Shown piece by piece: positions 45,172 to 54,489 of a DNA stretch of 64,000 nucleotides (position 1 is its first letter; each line of letters begins with the position of its first letter). The translations under genes and the position numbers were made by a program. The notes below the pieces were generated by a model. The model was not told where the DNA came from and did not search any database. It saw nothing but the letters and a program-made list of their open reading frames with translations. This stretch comes from Chryseobacterium sp. POL2 (GTDB lineage: Bacteria > Bacteroidota > Bacteroidia > Flavobacteriales > Weeksellaceae): NCBI RefSeq assembly GCF_011058315.1, contig NZ_CP049298.1, positions 1,984,001 to 2,048,000 on the forward strand. The letters are read 5' to 3'.

Positions 45172-45804
45172 TTATTTCTGATTTAATTCTTTCTGAAAAG
45201 CTTCTAGATACATCGCAATATGCCGTCCATCCATCAACGCATGATGTGCTTCCACAGAAATGGGCATCATCTTTCGACCATTTTTTTCGAGGAATTTTCC
45301 AAAAACAATTCTCGGAATACTTTCTTTATTATTAATATTGGTAGGATGCAAAATCGCAGAGAATTGCTGCCACGGAAATGTAGAATGTCTTATGAGATTA
45401 ACATCCAATTCTTCGTTGCTCAATCGCAAACCTGTGGAATTGTGCACAGCTTCAATCTCTTTTTGTAAACGCGAATTAAAGATTTGAAAATCTTCTGAAA
45501 ATTCCATAAAAGCAAATCCAAAAGTTCCATCTTCCCGCGCAATCGTAGAGCCTGCGTCTATCACATCGTATTGAAAAACTTTATCTCCAACAAGTCTCAA
45601 TTTGAAAGCTTCTACACTATTAACCGCCAACATCGACTTATGAAGATAATGTGCAAAAAAGGATTCTTTGCGCTCTTTTGCCAAACGATAAGTTTCGGTA
45701 CAATTGACTTCTGTAACAATTCCAAAAGAAGGTTGATCCATTTTGGAAAAGAATTCATAATGTTCTTTTCGGTTCCAATTTTCAATATTTATTTCAGATC
45801 TCAT
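45172..45804 (-). CDS. chloramphenicol-acetyltransferase-like acyltransferase
   Basis: 210-aa type A CAT fold, usually a trimer. Catalytic HHALMDGRH near the C-terminus (HHxxxDG), N-terminal ENWNRKEHYEFF and FAFMEFSEDF fit the family. Start ATG at 45802-45804 overlaps the antiporter stop (TGATG); a TTG one codon upstream is less likely. Many chromosomal relatives in Bacteroidetes do not give resistance, so the substrate is open. Confidence 0.8.
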   Translation of the reverse strand: MRSEINIENWNRKEHYEFFSKMDQPSFGIVTEVNCTETYRLAKERKESFFAHYLHKSMLAVNSVEAFKLRLVGDKVFQYDVIDAGSTIAREDGTFGFAFMEFSEDFQIFNSRLQKEIEAVHNSTGLRLSNEELDVNLIRHSTFPWQQFSAILHPTNINNKESIPRIVFGKFLEKNGRKMMPISVEAHHALMDGRHIAMYLEAFQKELNQK

Positions 45805-47090
45805 CAATGCAATTTTTCTTCAATAATTTCTTCTTGCAATTCTTCTTCGGTTGCAATTTTCTTTGGATTAGCAACTTTCCCAATGCTCAAACCTTGGACA
45901 ATAATCGAGAAAACCACCACACAATAAGTAATACTCAAAATAATAGTACTGTACTCACTTTTCGGAATAGACATGGCCAAGGCAATAGACACACCGCCGC
46001 GAATACCGCCCCAGACAAGAACTTTAACGGTTTGCGGTGTAAATCGATTTTTGGAAGACATCAACTTTGTAGGCCCCCAAATGGAGACAAATCGGGCTAC
46101 TAAAACGATACAAATGGCAACAAGACCAGGAATCATGTAATGATCTAAATCTTCAATCATTAAAAGTTCGAAACCGATGAACAAGAATAAAACCGCATTT
46201 AGGATTTCATCAATTAATTCCCAAAATTTAATCAAATAATCTTGCGTGATAGATTTCATTTTAAAATTTTTATTAAAATTCCCCATGAATAATCCCGCAG
46301 CAACCATGGTTAATGGACCAGAAATATGCAATTGTTTAGCAATGAGATAACCGCCCATAACCACAGAAAGTGTTACCAAAACTGAAATGATATAATCGTC
46401 AACTTCACGCATCAACCTCGATGTAAAATAGCCCAGTAAGACACCTAATAAAAGTCCGCCTCCAGCTTCATGAAGTAATAACAACCCGATACTTTCAGCA
46501 TTAACATCTACATCCACACCAATTGCCAATTGTAACAATACTGCAAAAACAACAACCGCCATACCATCATTAAACAATGATTCGCCGGCAACTTTCGTTT
46601 CCAGAGATTTTGAAACTTTTGCTTGTTTCAGAATACTTAAAACCGCAACAGGATCGGTCGGAGAAATCAAAGCTCCAAAAACCAAGCAATATAACAAAGG
46701 CATCTCTACCCCAACCAAAGGCAAAAGATAAAACACCCCAAAACCTACAATAAAAGTAGAAATAACAACGCCAACGGTTGAAAAAACAACAACTGGCCAA
46801 ATCTGTTCTTTGAGATCGTTGATGTTAATATGGATTCCTCCGGCAAAAAGCAGAAAATTAAGCATCGCACCCATGAGGACTTCGGTAAAGTTGATGCTGT
46901 TCATAAGGTCATGAAGATGACCAAAAGTACGAGGCAAAACAGCCTCTCCAAAAAACACTAAAAATGTAGAAACGGCAATCGCAATTACCATAATACCAAT
47001 GGTGCTCGGCAGTTTTAGAAATCGATAATTAATGTACGAAAATATCGACGCGAGAACGATTAAGATAGAAAATGAGTAATATAACTCCAT
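45804..47090 (-). CDS. CPA1-family Na+/H+ antiporter
   Basis: 428-aa membrane protein with about 12 helices. CPA1 features: ALISPTDPVAVLSILK, AGESLFNDGMAVVVFAV (the ND ion-binding motif) and WGGIRGGVSIALAMS. It exchanges Na+ or K+ for H+ across the inner membrane. Its C-terminal tail is short and acidic (EEELQEEIIEEKLH). It shares an operon with the acetyltransferase, alkD and DUF6122 genes through end-to-start overlaps. Confidence 0.92.
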   Translation of the reverse strand: MELYYSFSILIVLASIFSYINYRFLKLPSTIGIMVIAIAVSTFLVFFGEAVLPRTFGHLHDLMNSINFTEVLMGAMLNFLLFAGGIHININDLKEQIWPVVVFSTVGVVISTFIVGFGVFYLLPLVGVEMPLLYCLVFGALISPTDPVAVLSILKQAKVSKSLETKVAGESLFNDGMAVVVFAVLLQLAIGVDVDVNAESIGLLLLHEAGGGLLLGVLLGYFTSRLMREVDDYIISVLVTLSVVMGGYLIAKQLHISGPLTMVAAGLFMGNFNKNFKMKSITQDYLIKFWELIDEILNAVLFLFIGFELLMIEDLDHYMIPGLVAICIVLVARFVSIWGPTKLMSSKNRFTPQTVKVLVWGGIRGGVSIALAMSIPKSEYSTIILSITYCVVVFSIIVQGLSIGKVANPKKIATEEELQEEIIEEKLH

Positions 47091-47112
47091 TTGTTTTATT
47101 TAAATTAAAATT

Positions 47113-47760
47113 TTATTCCGGGGCATAGCCCACAACATTGATGTAGATATTTTCTTTTCCATTTCCCCACACATCCATCATCCCGTCTTGCGAGGCTTGG
47201 GAAAATCTTTGGTAATCATGAAACGGAATTTTTAATAAATTGAGTAAAACATATTCTTCGCCAACTGTATTTACCAAGTATGGAGAATCTGGTGTATTGC
47301 CAGCGCCAGAAGCAAGAACCGTCGCAGAAACCATTCGAAATTTTTGTAACGTGAGCATAAATTTGTTTTGGTTTTGTACGTTTTCAAAACATTGTAATAA
47401 CAACAACAAAACTTCAAGATTGCTCGGATCTTTAAAATGCAAATCTTCGCCAAGTTTGATAGCATCATCAAATTTACTTTGCTGAAACTTTTCTCCAAAC
47501 TTCTGAAAATCTGTACCAAAAGGGCTTAACTTATGCGCTGTAAATCTCTTTCCGTAATACAAATGAAAAGCCTCTGCACTATCGATAGCCTGAGGCATGC
47601 CACGGAATTTAAAAAGTAAACGCTCATAGAAATATGGTGACTTTTTATCTTCAATATTTTTTTTGATTTCTATAAAATCGGGCTTGTTTTGACCAAAAGA
47701 TAAAAATCCAAACATCAAAACAAAGAGAAAAAACACGCTTCTTTTGACAACTTTATTCAT
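47113..47760 (-). CDS. DUF4919 family secreted protein
   Basis: 215 aa from the ATG at 47760, which gives a clean signal peptide (MNKVVKRSVFFLFVLMFGFLSFGQ); longer in-frame starts lie further inside hflX. The mature part carries KSPYFYERLLFKFRG, LYYGKRF, an alpha-helical middle and TVGEEYVLLNLLKIPFHDYQ, matching DUF4919. Function unknown. It overlaps hflX by 8 bp. Confidence 0.8.
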   Translation of the reverse strand: MNKVVKRSVFFLFVLMFGFLSFGQNKPDFIEIKKNIEDKKSPYFYERLLFKFRGMPQAIDSAEAFHLYYGKRFTAHKLSPFGTDFQKFGEKFQQSKFDDAIKLGEDLHFKDPSNLEVLLLLLQCFENVQNQNKFMLTLQKFRMVSATVLASGAGNTPDSPYLVNTVGEEYVLLNLLKIPFHDYQRFSQASQDGMMDVWGNGKENIYINVVGYAPE

Positions 47761-48970
47761 CTTCTTGCTCATCATCAAAATATTCAAACAAGAAATCGTT
47801 GTAAGGGAAACGAGAAATATGAATTTTCATGACCTCATCGTAAATCATTTTTTTCATTTCAGGAAAATTTTCTTTCGTTAAAGCAGAAATAAAAACAGTC
47901 GGGAATTTTGACTTTGCCATCCATGTTTTTTTCCATTCTTCCAAAGAAATATTCTTGCGCGTGGAAGGTGTCAAATCATCATCAGCTTTTCTTTCATAAG
48001 AAAAATCATCGATCTTGTTAAACACCATTATCATTGGTTTTTGATGTGCATTAATCTCCATCAAAATCTGATTGACAGAATCGATATGATCTTCAAAACT
48101 TTCGTGCGAAATATCCACCACATGGATTAAAAGATCTGCCTCGCGCACCTCATCCAAAGTGGATTTAAAAGATTCCACCAACTGCGTTGGCAATTTTCTA
48201 ATAAAACCAACGGTATCGGTCAAAAGAAAAGGAAGATTTCCAATTACAACCTTACGAACCGTGGTGTCCAGAGTTGCAAAAAGTTTGTTTTCGGCAAAAA
48301 CCTCCGATTTTGACAAAGCATTCATCAAAGTAGATTTCCCCACGTTGGTATAACCCACCAAAGCAGCACGCACCATTTTTCCGCGGTTGTTACGCTGTGT
48401 CGCCATCTGCTTATCAATCGTTTTCAGTTTATCTTTCAAAAGTGAAATTCGGTCGCGGATAATACGTCTATCGGTTTCTATTTCGGTTTCTCCAGGACCG
48501 CGCATCCCGATTCCACCGCGTTGTCTTTCCAAGTGTGTCCACATTCTGGTCAATCGAGGCAAAAGATATTCGTATTGTGCCAATTCTACCTGAGTTCTTG
48601 CATAAGACGTCTGGGCGCGCTGTGCGAAAATATCAAGAATAAGATTGGTTCTGTCCAAGATTTTCACCTCCAGCTCGCGTTCAAGATTTTTGAGTTGCGA
48701 AGGCGAAAGTTCGTCATCAAAAATAACGGTTCCGATTTCGTTTTCTTTAACGTAAGCTTTTATTTCTTCAGCTTTTCCGCTTCCTACAAAGGTTTTGGAA
48801 TCTGGTTGTGATAGTTTTTGGGTAAATCTTTTTTCGACGCTTGCACCAGCTGTATAAGCCAAAAACTCCAACTCGTCCATATATTCTTGCAGCTTATCTT
48901 CATCCTGATCTCGTGTAACAAGACCTACTAATACAGATTTTTCGTATTGATGTTCTTTCTTTTCTAGCAT
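47753..48970 (-). CDS. hflX: ribosome-associated GTPase HflX
   Basis: 405 aa. N-terminal HflX domain (FVGSGKAEEIKAYV, VIFDDELSPSQLKNLE), a helical linker (RRIIRDRISLLKDKLKTIDKQ), then the GTPase with G1 VGYTNVGKST, G3 DTVGFIRKLP and G4 NKID. HflX splits stalled ribosomes under stress. It begins an operon with the DUF4919 gene; the antiporter gene follows 22 bp later. Confidence 0.95.
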   Translation of the reverse strand: MLEKKEHQYEKSVLVGLVTRDQDEDKLQEYMDELEFLAYTAGASVEKRFTQKLSQPDSKTFVGSGKAEEIKAYVKENEIGTVIFDDELSPSQLKNLERELEVKILDRTNLILDIFAQRAQTSYARTQVELAQYEYLLPRLTRMWTHLERQRGGIGMRGPGETEIETDRRIIRDRISLLKDKLKTIDKQMATQRNNRGKMVRAALVGYTNVGKSTLMNALSKSEVFAENKLFATLDTTVRKVVIGNLPFLLTDTVGFIRKLPTQLVESFKSTLDEVREADLLIHVVDISHESFEDHIDSVNQILMEINAHQKPMIMVFNKIDDFSYERKADDDLTPSTRKNISLEEWKKTWMAKSKFPTVFISALTKENFPEMKKMIYDEVMKIHISRFPYNDFLFEYFDDEQEDE

Positions 48971-49065
48971 TAAATAAGTGTTCTATTTGTAAGATTGACA
49001 AGGTAGTTTTTTTGAGTAAAAAATGCAAAAATTAGTTTTAATTTTATTTAAATTTAATTTAAAAA

Positions 49066-49344
49066 ATGAACGACTTAGAGATTTTTAAAAAATATCTGGA
49101 ACAAGAACTGAAATTAGAATTAATAAATCCAGATTCTAATAATGTTTGCTTTGCCTTTAATAATTATGAATTAAGAGATGATTTCAAAATCAGCTTTAGC
49201 ATTGGGGATGTTGAAAAATATTTAGAAAACATCAAAAAATACCCTGCTCTTGCCGAGAATAAAAATGATTTTATATTAAGAGAAAATTCTACAATTCTTT
49301 TCCCCAAAAGCACAGAATCATTTTGGAAAATTGTTCAATTCTAA
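49066..49344 (+). CDS. hypothetical protein, 92 aa
   Basis: Acidic, soluble, no signal peptide or known domain (MNDLEIFKKYLEQEL, SFSIGDVEKYLENIKKYPAL). Codon use looks coding and the ATG follows a very AT-rich spacer, but no promoter box stands out. Flanked by hflX (divergent) and a META-like lipoprotein gene (convergent). Confidence 0.5.
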   Translation: MNDLEIFKKYLEQELKLELINPDSNNVCFAFNNYELRDDFKISFSIGDVEKYLENIKKYPALAENKNDFILRENSTILFPKSTESFWKIVQF

Positions 49345-49407
49345 AAACAGATTTCTAAGATCTTCGCCTTCATGACCATTTATATTTACTAAGAACAATT
49401 GTCATCT

Positions 49408-49842
49408 TTAATCCCAATCCGAAGCTACAAATTTTAATAAAAGTTGATCGTTATGATATAATTTCAAAAAGTGACCTCCGATTTCGTAACGGTTAACTTT
49501 AGCCATCTCGTTTCGGAAAACATATTCTATAGCCTCTGTTTTGATACAATTTTTGAAAGGATTGTCTTTGGTTTTAAATTTAATTTTATCATCAACAATT
49601 CCCGAAACCTCAACTGAAAAATTGCCACAACCGAGATTGGCTATGTTTCCAGAATGAAGCGTCAAATCCAGTTGTGCTTTATTTTTCATTAATTGTTCTT
49701 TGGTATAGCCGACTATCGAGGTCAGCATCCATTGTCTTTGCAATTCGACTGGTAAACTTTGTTTTGACACCAAAGCTTTGCAACCAAAAAGCAAGAATAA
49801 CGTTGAGAGAATTAAAAAATATTTAAAAAACAATGATTTCAT
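49408..49842 (-). CDS. META/HslJ-like lipoprotein
   Basis: 144 aa from the ATG at 49842, which gives a lipoprotein signal ending in LLFGC. The mature part resembles META domains (RQWMLTSIVGYTKEQLMKNKAQLDL, NLGCGNFSVEV), which fold as small beta-barrels in the envelope. A longer in-frame start exists but has no signal-peptide logic. Function unknown. Confidence 0.65.
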   Translation of the reverse strand: MKSLFFKYFLILSTLFLLFGCKALVSKQSLPVELQRQWMLTSIVGYTKEQLMKNKAQLDLTLHSGNIANLGCGNFSVEVSGIVDDKIKFKTKDNPFKNCIKTEAIEYVFRNEMAKVNRYEIGGHFLKLYHNDQLLLKFVASDWD

Positions 49843-49935
49843 TTTATAATAAATTATCAAAAACTGCATTTTACCACACTAAAATTAAGACTTTCTAGAA
49901 TAATTTGATTAATTTAGCCAGCAAAATTTTACTCT

Positions 49936-52068
49936 ATGAAAAGAATATTTTTAGCACTTACTTTCTTGCTAAGTTTTGCTCAGATGAGAGCAGATGAAGG
50001 AATGTGGCTATTAATGCTTATCAAACGTCTTAACGGCGTAGATATGCAAAAAGAAGGCCTAAAATTGACACCTGAAGAAATCTACTCTGTTAACAACTCT
50101 AGCTTAAAAGATGCTATTGTACAATTCGGAGGTGGATGTACTGCAGAAATTGTATCAAAAGAAGGCTTGTTATTTACTAATCACCATTGTGGTTACGGAA
50201 ATATTGCAGCACTTTCTACTCCAGAAAAAGATTATCTTACCAACGGATTCTGGGCGATGAAGAGAAGCGAAGAGCTTCCTGCAAAAGGGCTTTCTGTAAG
50301 ATTCATGGTAAGAATGGATGACGCAACACAAAGAATTACTTCTAAGTTGAACAACACAATGTCTCCTGAAGAAAGAAAAAAAATCATCGATGCAGAATAT
50401 AAAGCAATCCAAACTGAAAACAGCGACAATGGAAAATACACAGTTGTTGTAAAAGATTTCTTCAACGGTAACGAGTTTTATTATTTTGTATATCAAGACT
50501 TCAAAGACGTTAGATTGGTTGGTACACCGCCTAACTCTTTAGGAAAATTTGGTGGTGACACAGACAACTGGGAATGGCCAAGACATACGGCTGACTTCTC
50601 TGTATTCCGTGTTTATTCTGACGCTAACGGAAATCCAGCTGAATATTCTTTGAATAACGTTCCGATGAAGCCTAAACACTCTTTGCCAGTTTCTCTTAAA
50701 GGTTACAAACCTGGAGATTTCGCAATGATCATGGGTTATCCTGGTAGAACCAACCGTTATTTAACATCTTATGGTATCAAACAAATGGTAGAAAAAGACT
50801 ATCCAGCTTGGGTAGAAGCTTCTAAAGTTGCTATGGATGTGATGAAAAAACACATGGATAAAGACCAAGCTGTTAAATTAGGTTATGCCTCTCAATATGC
50901 TTCTGTGGCTAATTATTGGAAAAATAGACAAGGTACAATTGACGCTGTTATCAAAAACGGAACAATTGCTGACAAACAAAAAGTAGAAGAAGCCTATAAC
51001 CAATGGGCAGCAATGCCAGGAAACTCTGAAACTTATTTCGGTGTTCTTCCAAATATTGATGCATATTACAAACAAGTATCCAACAGAAATGTTGAGAGAA
51101 ACTATATGTCTCAACTTTCTAGAAATGCTAAATATGTAGGTGTTGCTGCTTCGTTAGGAAGTTTGTTCAAAACTTATGCAGATCAAGACGAAAGTGGAAA
51201 AGCGCAAATGAAACAAAAAGTTACAGATGCGATTAACAGAGTTTATGAAACTTTTAATCCAAAATTAGAAGGTAATATGCTAACAGCTATGTTTAACCTT
51301 TACCAACTAAGAGTTAACAAAGATGTTGCATCTCCTACAATTATGAAGACTGAAATCTCTTCTCTTGCTAACGTAGCATTTGCTTCAATCTTTGCTAACA
51401 AAGAATCTGCTATGAAATTCTTAAACAACCCAGATAGATTAGCTATCGATGCGGATCCACTTAAGAAAATCGCTGATGCTATTGTTACTGAACAAAAATT
51501 AGCTAGCGAAACTTACGAGAAAGTTGATGACAACTTTGCAGACAACACAAGATTATTCTTAGACGGTCTTAGAAAATCTCAACCTAACAAAAGCTTCTAT
51601 CCAGATGCTAACTCGACAATGAGATTAACTTATGGATCTATCGACATCCTTCCAAAAAGAGCTGATAGAAACTACAAAGGCATCAAAGAAAACTACTACA
51701 CAACTATCGATGGTATGGTTGCTAAGTACAAAAAAGGAGATGAAGAGTTTGATCTTCCAAAAAAATTAATGGATCAAGCTAAGAAAAAAGACTATGGTCA
51801 ATATGCTGACAAAGACGGAAACCTTTATGTTAACTTCTTATCAAACAATGATATTACAGGTGGTAACTCTGGTTCTCCAATATTGGATGCTCGTGGTAAC
51901 CTTATCGGACTTGCTTTCGATGGTAACAGCGAAGCATTGAGTGGCGATATCGTTTTCGAACCAGCATTACAAAGAACCATCAACGTAGATGCTAGATTTG
52001 TACTTTGGGTAATCGACAAATTCGCTGGAGCTGGACACCTTATCAGCGAAATGGAACTTGTAAAATAA
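49936..52068 (+). CDS. S46 family dipeptidyl-peptidase (DPP7-like)
   Basis: 710-aa secreted serine peptidase. N-terminal signal (MKRIFLALTFLLSFAQMRA), His in LFTNHHCGYG (about 81-88), Asp in WPRHTADFSVF, Ser645 in TGGNSGSP. Position 663, in LAFDGNSEA, is Gly. In this family Gly here goes with DPP7-type preference for hydrophobic P1 residues, while Arg marks DPP11 (Asp/Glu). It probably feeds periplasmic dipeptide uptake. Frequent AAC, ATC, GGT and GCT codons suggest high expression. A terminator follows. Confidence 0.93.
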   Translation: MKRIFLALTFLLSFAQMRADEGMWLLMLIKRLNGVDMQKEGLKLTPEEIYSVNNSSLKDAIVQFGGGCTAEIVSKEGLLFTNHHCGYGNIAALSTPEKDYLTNGFWAMKRSEELPAKGLSVRFMVRMDDATQRITSKLNNTMSPEERKKIIDAEYKAIQTENSDNGKYTVVVKDFFNGNEFYYFVYQDFKDVRLVGTPPNSLGKFGGDTDNWEWPRHTADFSVFRVYSDANGNPAEYSLNNVPMKPKHSLPVSLKGYKPGDFAMIMGYPGRTNRYLTSYGIKQMVEKDYPAWVEASKVAMDVMKKHMDKDQAVKLGYASQYASVANYWKNRQGTIDAVIKNGTIADKQKVEEAYNQWAAMPGNSETYFGVLPNIDAYYKQVSNRNVERNYMSQLSRNAKYVGVAASLGSLFKTYADQDESGKAQMKQKVTDAINRVYETFNPKLEGNMLTAMFNLYQLRVNKDVASPTIMKTEISSLANVAFASIFANKESAMKFLNNPDRLAIDADPLKKIADAIVTEQKLASETYEKVDDNFADNTRLFLDGLRKSQPNKSFYPDANSTMRLTYGSIDILPKRADRNYKGIKENYYTTIDGMVAKYKKGDEEFDLPKKLMDQAKKKDYGQYADKDGNLYVNFLSNNDITGGNSGSPILDARGNLIGLAFDGNSEALSGDIVFEPALQRTINVDARFVLWVIDKFAGAGHLISEMELVK

Positions 52069-52091
52069 TACCTATTAAATATAATATTTTC

Positions 52092-52119
52092 AAAGAGATG
52101 CTAAATTTAGCATCTCTTT
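52092..52119 (+). terminator. intrinsic terminator after the S46 peptidase
   Basis: Perfect 28-bp palindrome (AAAGAGATGCTAAA/TTTAGCATCTCTTT) followed by a long T tract. Confidence 0.85.
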
Positions 52120-52168
52120 TTTTGTTTTTTTTTCAAAAAAATTGTACTTTGTGAAAAATAGAATTTTG

Positions 52169-53236
52169 ATGAAACTCAAACTACACTGGACACACGTATT
52201 CCCAATTTTAGCATGGATCTATTATTTTACGGGAATTACAGACAATAACAGTTGGTTTAGCTTTATCGGAGCAATTTTATTAATCACAAGTGTCCTTTCT
52301 GCAGTACATCATGCCGAAATCGTCGCTCTAAAAGTTGGCGAACCTTTCGGGACAATTATCCTTGCACTTGCTATTACAATTATCGAAGTGGCTTTAATTA
52401 TTTCCTTAATGATTGCGGGAGGCGATTCCGCAGTGACACTTGCCAGAGACACTGTATTCGCAGCTATTATGTTAATTTTAAACGGAATTCTCGGTGCTTG
52501 CCTTTTGGTTGGTGGCGCCAAATTTCATGAGCAATATTTCGCAAGATCATCTGCCAATACAGCTATGGTAAGCTTGGTTGCCATTTTAGTATTGACTTTG
52601 GTTCTTCCAAATTACACAACGAGCATTAATGCACCCTTGTTCAACAATGCACAATTAATATTTTTCGCGGTTGCCTCTTTAGTTATTTACGGAGCCTTTC
52701 TTATGGTACAAACCGTACGTCACCGCAATTACTTTTTAGCTGAAGGCGAAGGCGAGCACGACAACGCTATTCCACCAACAAACACAAACACAATCGTGAG
52801 TTTGATTTACTTATTAATATGCCTCGGAATTGTTGTTTTAATGGCGAAAGCTCTATCTCCAAAAATTGAGGAAATTGTCCACAACATTGGCGCACCAAAA
52901 TCCTTAGTCGGTGTTATCATTGCCGCAGTTGTATTATTACCAGAAGGTTTTGCGGCGATAAAAGCTGCACGAAGAAACCATTTGCAAACGAGTCTTAATC
53001 TGGCTTTGGGTTCTGCTTTAGCGAGCATCGGACTAACAATCCCCGCTGTGGCTATTGTTTGTTTAATCTACGATTTTCCTTTGGTACTCGGTCTTGACAT
53101 CAAATCTATGGTGCTAATGGCTTTATCGCTATACATCGTGATGCTATCACTTAACCGAGGAAAAACCAATGTCTTATATGGCGTTGTACTTTTGGTTGTT
53201 CTTATGGCTTACATATTCACAGTTATTGTTCCTTAA
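52169..53236 (+). CDS. Ca2+/H+ antiporter (ChaA-like)
   Basis: 355-aa CaCA-superfamily membrane protein with about 11 helices. The two alpha repeats are HHAEIVALKVGEPFGTIILA with AITIIEVALI, and VVLLPEGFAAIKAARRNHLQ. ChaA-type exchangers expel Ca2+, Na+ or K+ in exchange for H+. Start ATG at 52169, preferred over a TTG at 52142. The GNAT gene begins one base after its stop. Confidence 0.88.
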   Translation: MKLKLHWTHVFPILAWIYYFTGITDNNSWFSFIGAILLITSVLSAVHHAEIVALKVGEPFGTIILALAITIIEVALIISLMIAGGDSAVTLARDTVFAAIMLILNGILGACLLVGGAKFHEQYFARSSANTAMVSLVAILVLTLVLPNYTTSINAPLFNNAQLIFFAVASLVIYGAFLMVQTVRHRNYFLAEGEGEHDNAIPPTNTNTIVSLIYLLICLGIVVLMAKALSPKIEEIVHNIGAPKSLVGVIIAAVVLLPEGFAAIKAARRNHLQTSLNLALGSALASIGLTIPAVAIVCLIYDFPLVLGLDIKSMVLMALSLYIVMLSLNRGKTNVLYGVVLLVVLMAYIFTVIVP

Positions 53237-53237
53237 T

Positions 53238-53753
53238 ATGACATTTAAAAGTTTTGAAACCGAAAGACTTATTCTAAAACCAACGGATTTGGAAGATGTT
53301 GATTTGATATTTGAATTGATGAACAGTCCAAAATGGCTAGAATACATCGGCGATAGAAACATCAAAACCAAAGAAGATGCGCGACAATACATTCTCGATA
53401 AACATCTTCCAAATTTTGAAAACAATGGCTACGGAAGCTATACGGTAATTTTGAAAGAAAATGGTAACAAAGTTGGCTCTAGCGGGCTTTTTAAAAGAGA
53501 TGTCCTAGAAGTTGTCGATATTGGATTTGCTTTTTTACCAGAATACGAAGAAAAGGGCTATGGCTACGAATCTTCAAAGAAAATTTTGGAAGTTGCAAAA
53601 GCAGAATTTGGATTAAATAAAGTTTCTGCAATTACACTTCCCAACAATATCGCATCACAAAAACTAATTGAAAAGCTTGGCCTTACGTATCAAAAAATGA
53701 TACAACTTTCCCAAGATGACGATGCGTTGATGTATTACGAAGGCAATTTGTAA
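53238..53753 (+). CDS. GNAT family N-acetyltransferase (RimJ/RimL-like)
   Basis: 171 aa. FETERLILKPTDLEDVDLIFEL at the N-terminus, EKGYGYESSKKILEVAK (acetyl-CoA loop) and SQKLIEKLGL are typical of the RimJ/RimL-type group. Substrate unknown. Start ATG at 53238, one base after the antiporter stop, so co-transcription is likely. Confidence 0.85.
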   Translation: MTFKSFETERLILKPTDLEDVDLIFELMNSPKWLEYIGDRNIKTKEDARQYILDKHLPNFENNGYGSYTVILKENGNKVGSSGLFKRDVLEVVDIGFAFLPEYEEKGYGYESSKKILEVAKAEFGLNKVSAITLPNNIASQKLIEKLGLTYQKMIQLSQDDDALMYYEGNL

Positions 53754-53787
53754 ATTATTTGTTTAAAATATCCGAATTAAAAAACAG

Positions 53788-53820
53788 AGCCTTGTTAGGG
53801 CTTAAAGCCCTAACAAGGCT
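53788..53820. repeat. intergenic hairpin with a 16-bp stem
   Basis: AGCCTTGTTAGGGCTT (53788-53803) pairs with 53805-53820. No T tract follows on the plus strand. Confidence 0.65.
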
Positions 53821-53849
53821 TCTCTATCTACATCCAAAATCTTATAAAA

Positions 53850-53985
53850 AGCCCCAATCTGCGTGAGGGCGAAGCGCACTGTTGGAGCTCGTTTTTATGA
53901 GGTGGCTTCCGCTGCGCGAAGCCACCTCATAAAAACAGCGACTGCGCGAAGACCGACCCGCTTGTTTTTGCAATGACAAAGCTAG
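53850..53985. repeat. second hairpin repeat with a 19-bp perfect stem
   Basis: 53891-53909 (GTTTTTATGAGGTGGCTTC) pairs perfectly with 53918-53936 around an 8-nt loop. It is framed by GCGTGAGGGCGAAGCGCA on the left and GCGCGAAGACCGACCCGC on the right. It is built like the element at 43561-43680 (framing GC-rich arms and a variable long stem) but with different sequence. Confidence 0.65.
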
Positions 53986-54011
53986 GAAAAACAAAGGGGC
54001 ACGCCCAAATT

Positions 54012-54461
54012 TTACTTTTCTAAAATCTGAGCGGCGTGATCTTTTGTTTTTACTTTTTCAATTATATTGGTGCAAATAGAATTCTCGTCGAACACAAAAG
54101 TGGTGCGAACGATTCCCATAAACTCGCGACCCATAAATTTTTTCAACTGCCAAACGCCAAATTTATTGATAACATCGTGATCTTCATCTGCCAAAAGATC
54201 GAAAGGCAATTCGTTTTTCGTAGCGAAATTAAGCTGTCTTTTTTCCGAATCTGAACTCACACCAAGAAGTTGATAGCCTTGTTTTTTCAGAACCGAATAA
54301 TTGTCTCGCAAATTACAAGCTTCCATCGTACAACCAGGCGTACTGGCTTTTGGATAGAAAAAAACCACTAATTTTTTCCCTTTAAAATTTGATGATTTTA
54401 TAACCTTTCCGTCTTGATTCTTTGCTTCGAACTCAGGAAGCGCTTCACCAATCTGTAACAT
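54012..54461 (-). CDS. bcp: thioredoxin-dependent peroxiredoxin Bcp
   Basis: 149-aa cytosolic peroxiredoxin of the BCP/PrxQ type. Peroxidatic Cys in YPKASTPGCTMEACNLRD, with the second Cys five residues on. It reduces hydroperoxides using thioredoxin. Start ATG at 54461 (MLQIGEALPEFEA) fits the family length of about 150; an upstream ATG at 54488 would abut the divergent nth start. Confidence 0.93.
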   Translation of the reverse strand: MLQIGEALPEFEAKNQDGKVIKSSNFKGKKLVVFFYPKASTPGCTMEACNLRDNYSVLKKQGYQLLGVSSDSEKRQLNFATKNELPFDLLADEDHDVINKFGVWQLKKFMGREFMGIVRTTFVFDENSICTNIIEKVKTKDHAAQILEK

Positions 54462-54470
54462 ATCTTTTTT

Positions 54471-54484
54471 CTGTAAATTTACAG
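54471..54484. promoter_or_regulatory. palindromic site between bcp and nth, possible bidirectional promoter
   Basis: The perfect 14-bp palindrome CTGTAAATTTACAG contains TAAATTTA, one base from TAnnTTTG on both strands at once. It lies in the 28 bp between the divergent starts. It could be a shared -7 box or an operator. Confidence 0.35.
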
Positions 54485-54489
54485 TCATT

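Noticed and set aside
45172-45804. Acquired chloramphenicol resistance gene
   Set aside because: The gene is CAT-like but sits in a tight chromosomal operon with alkD and an antiporter, with no mobile element nearby; resistance is not supported.
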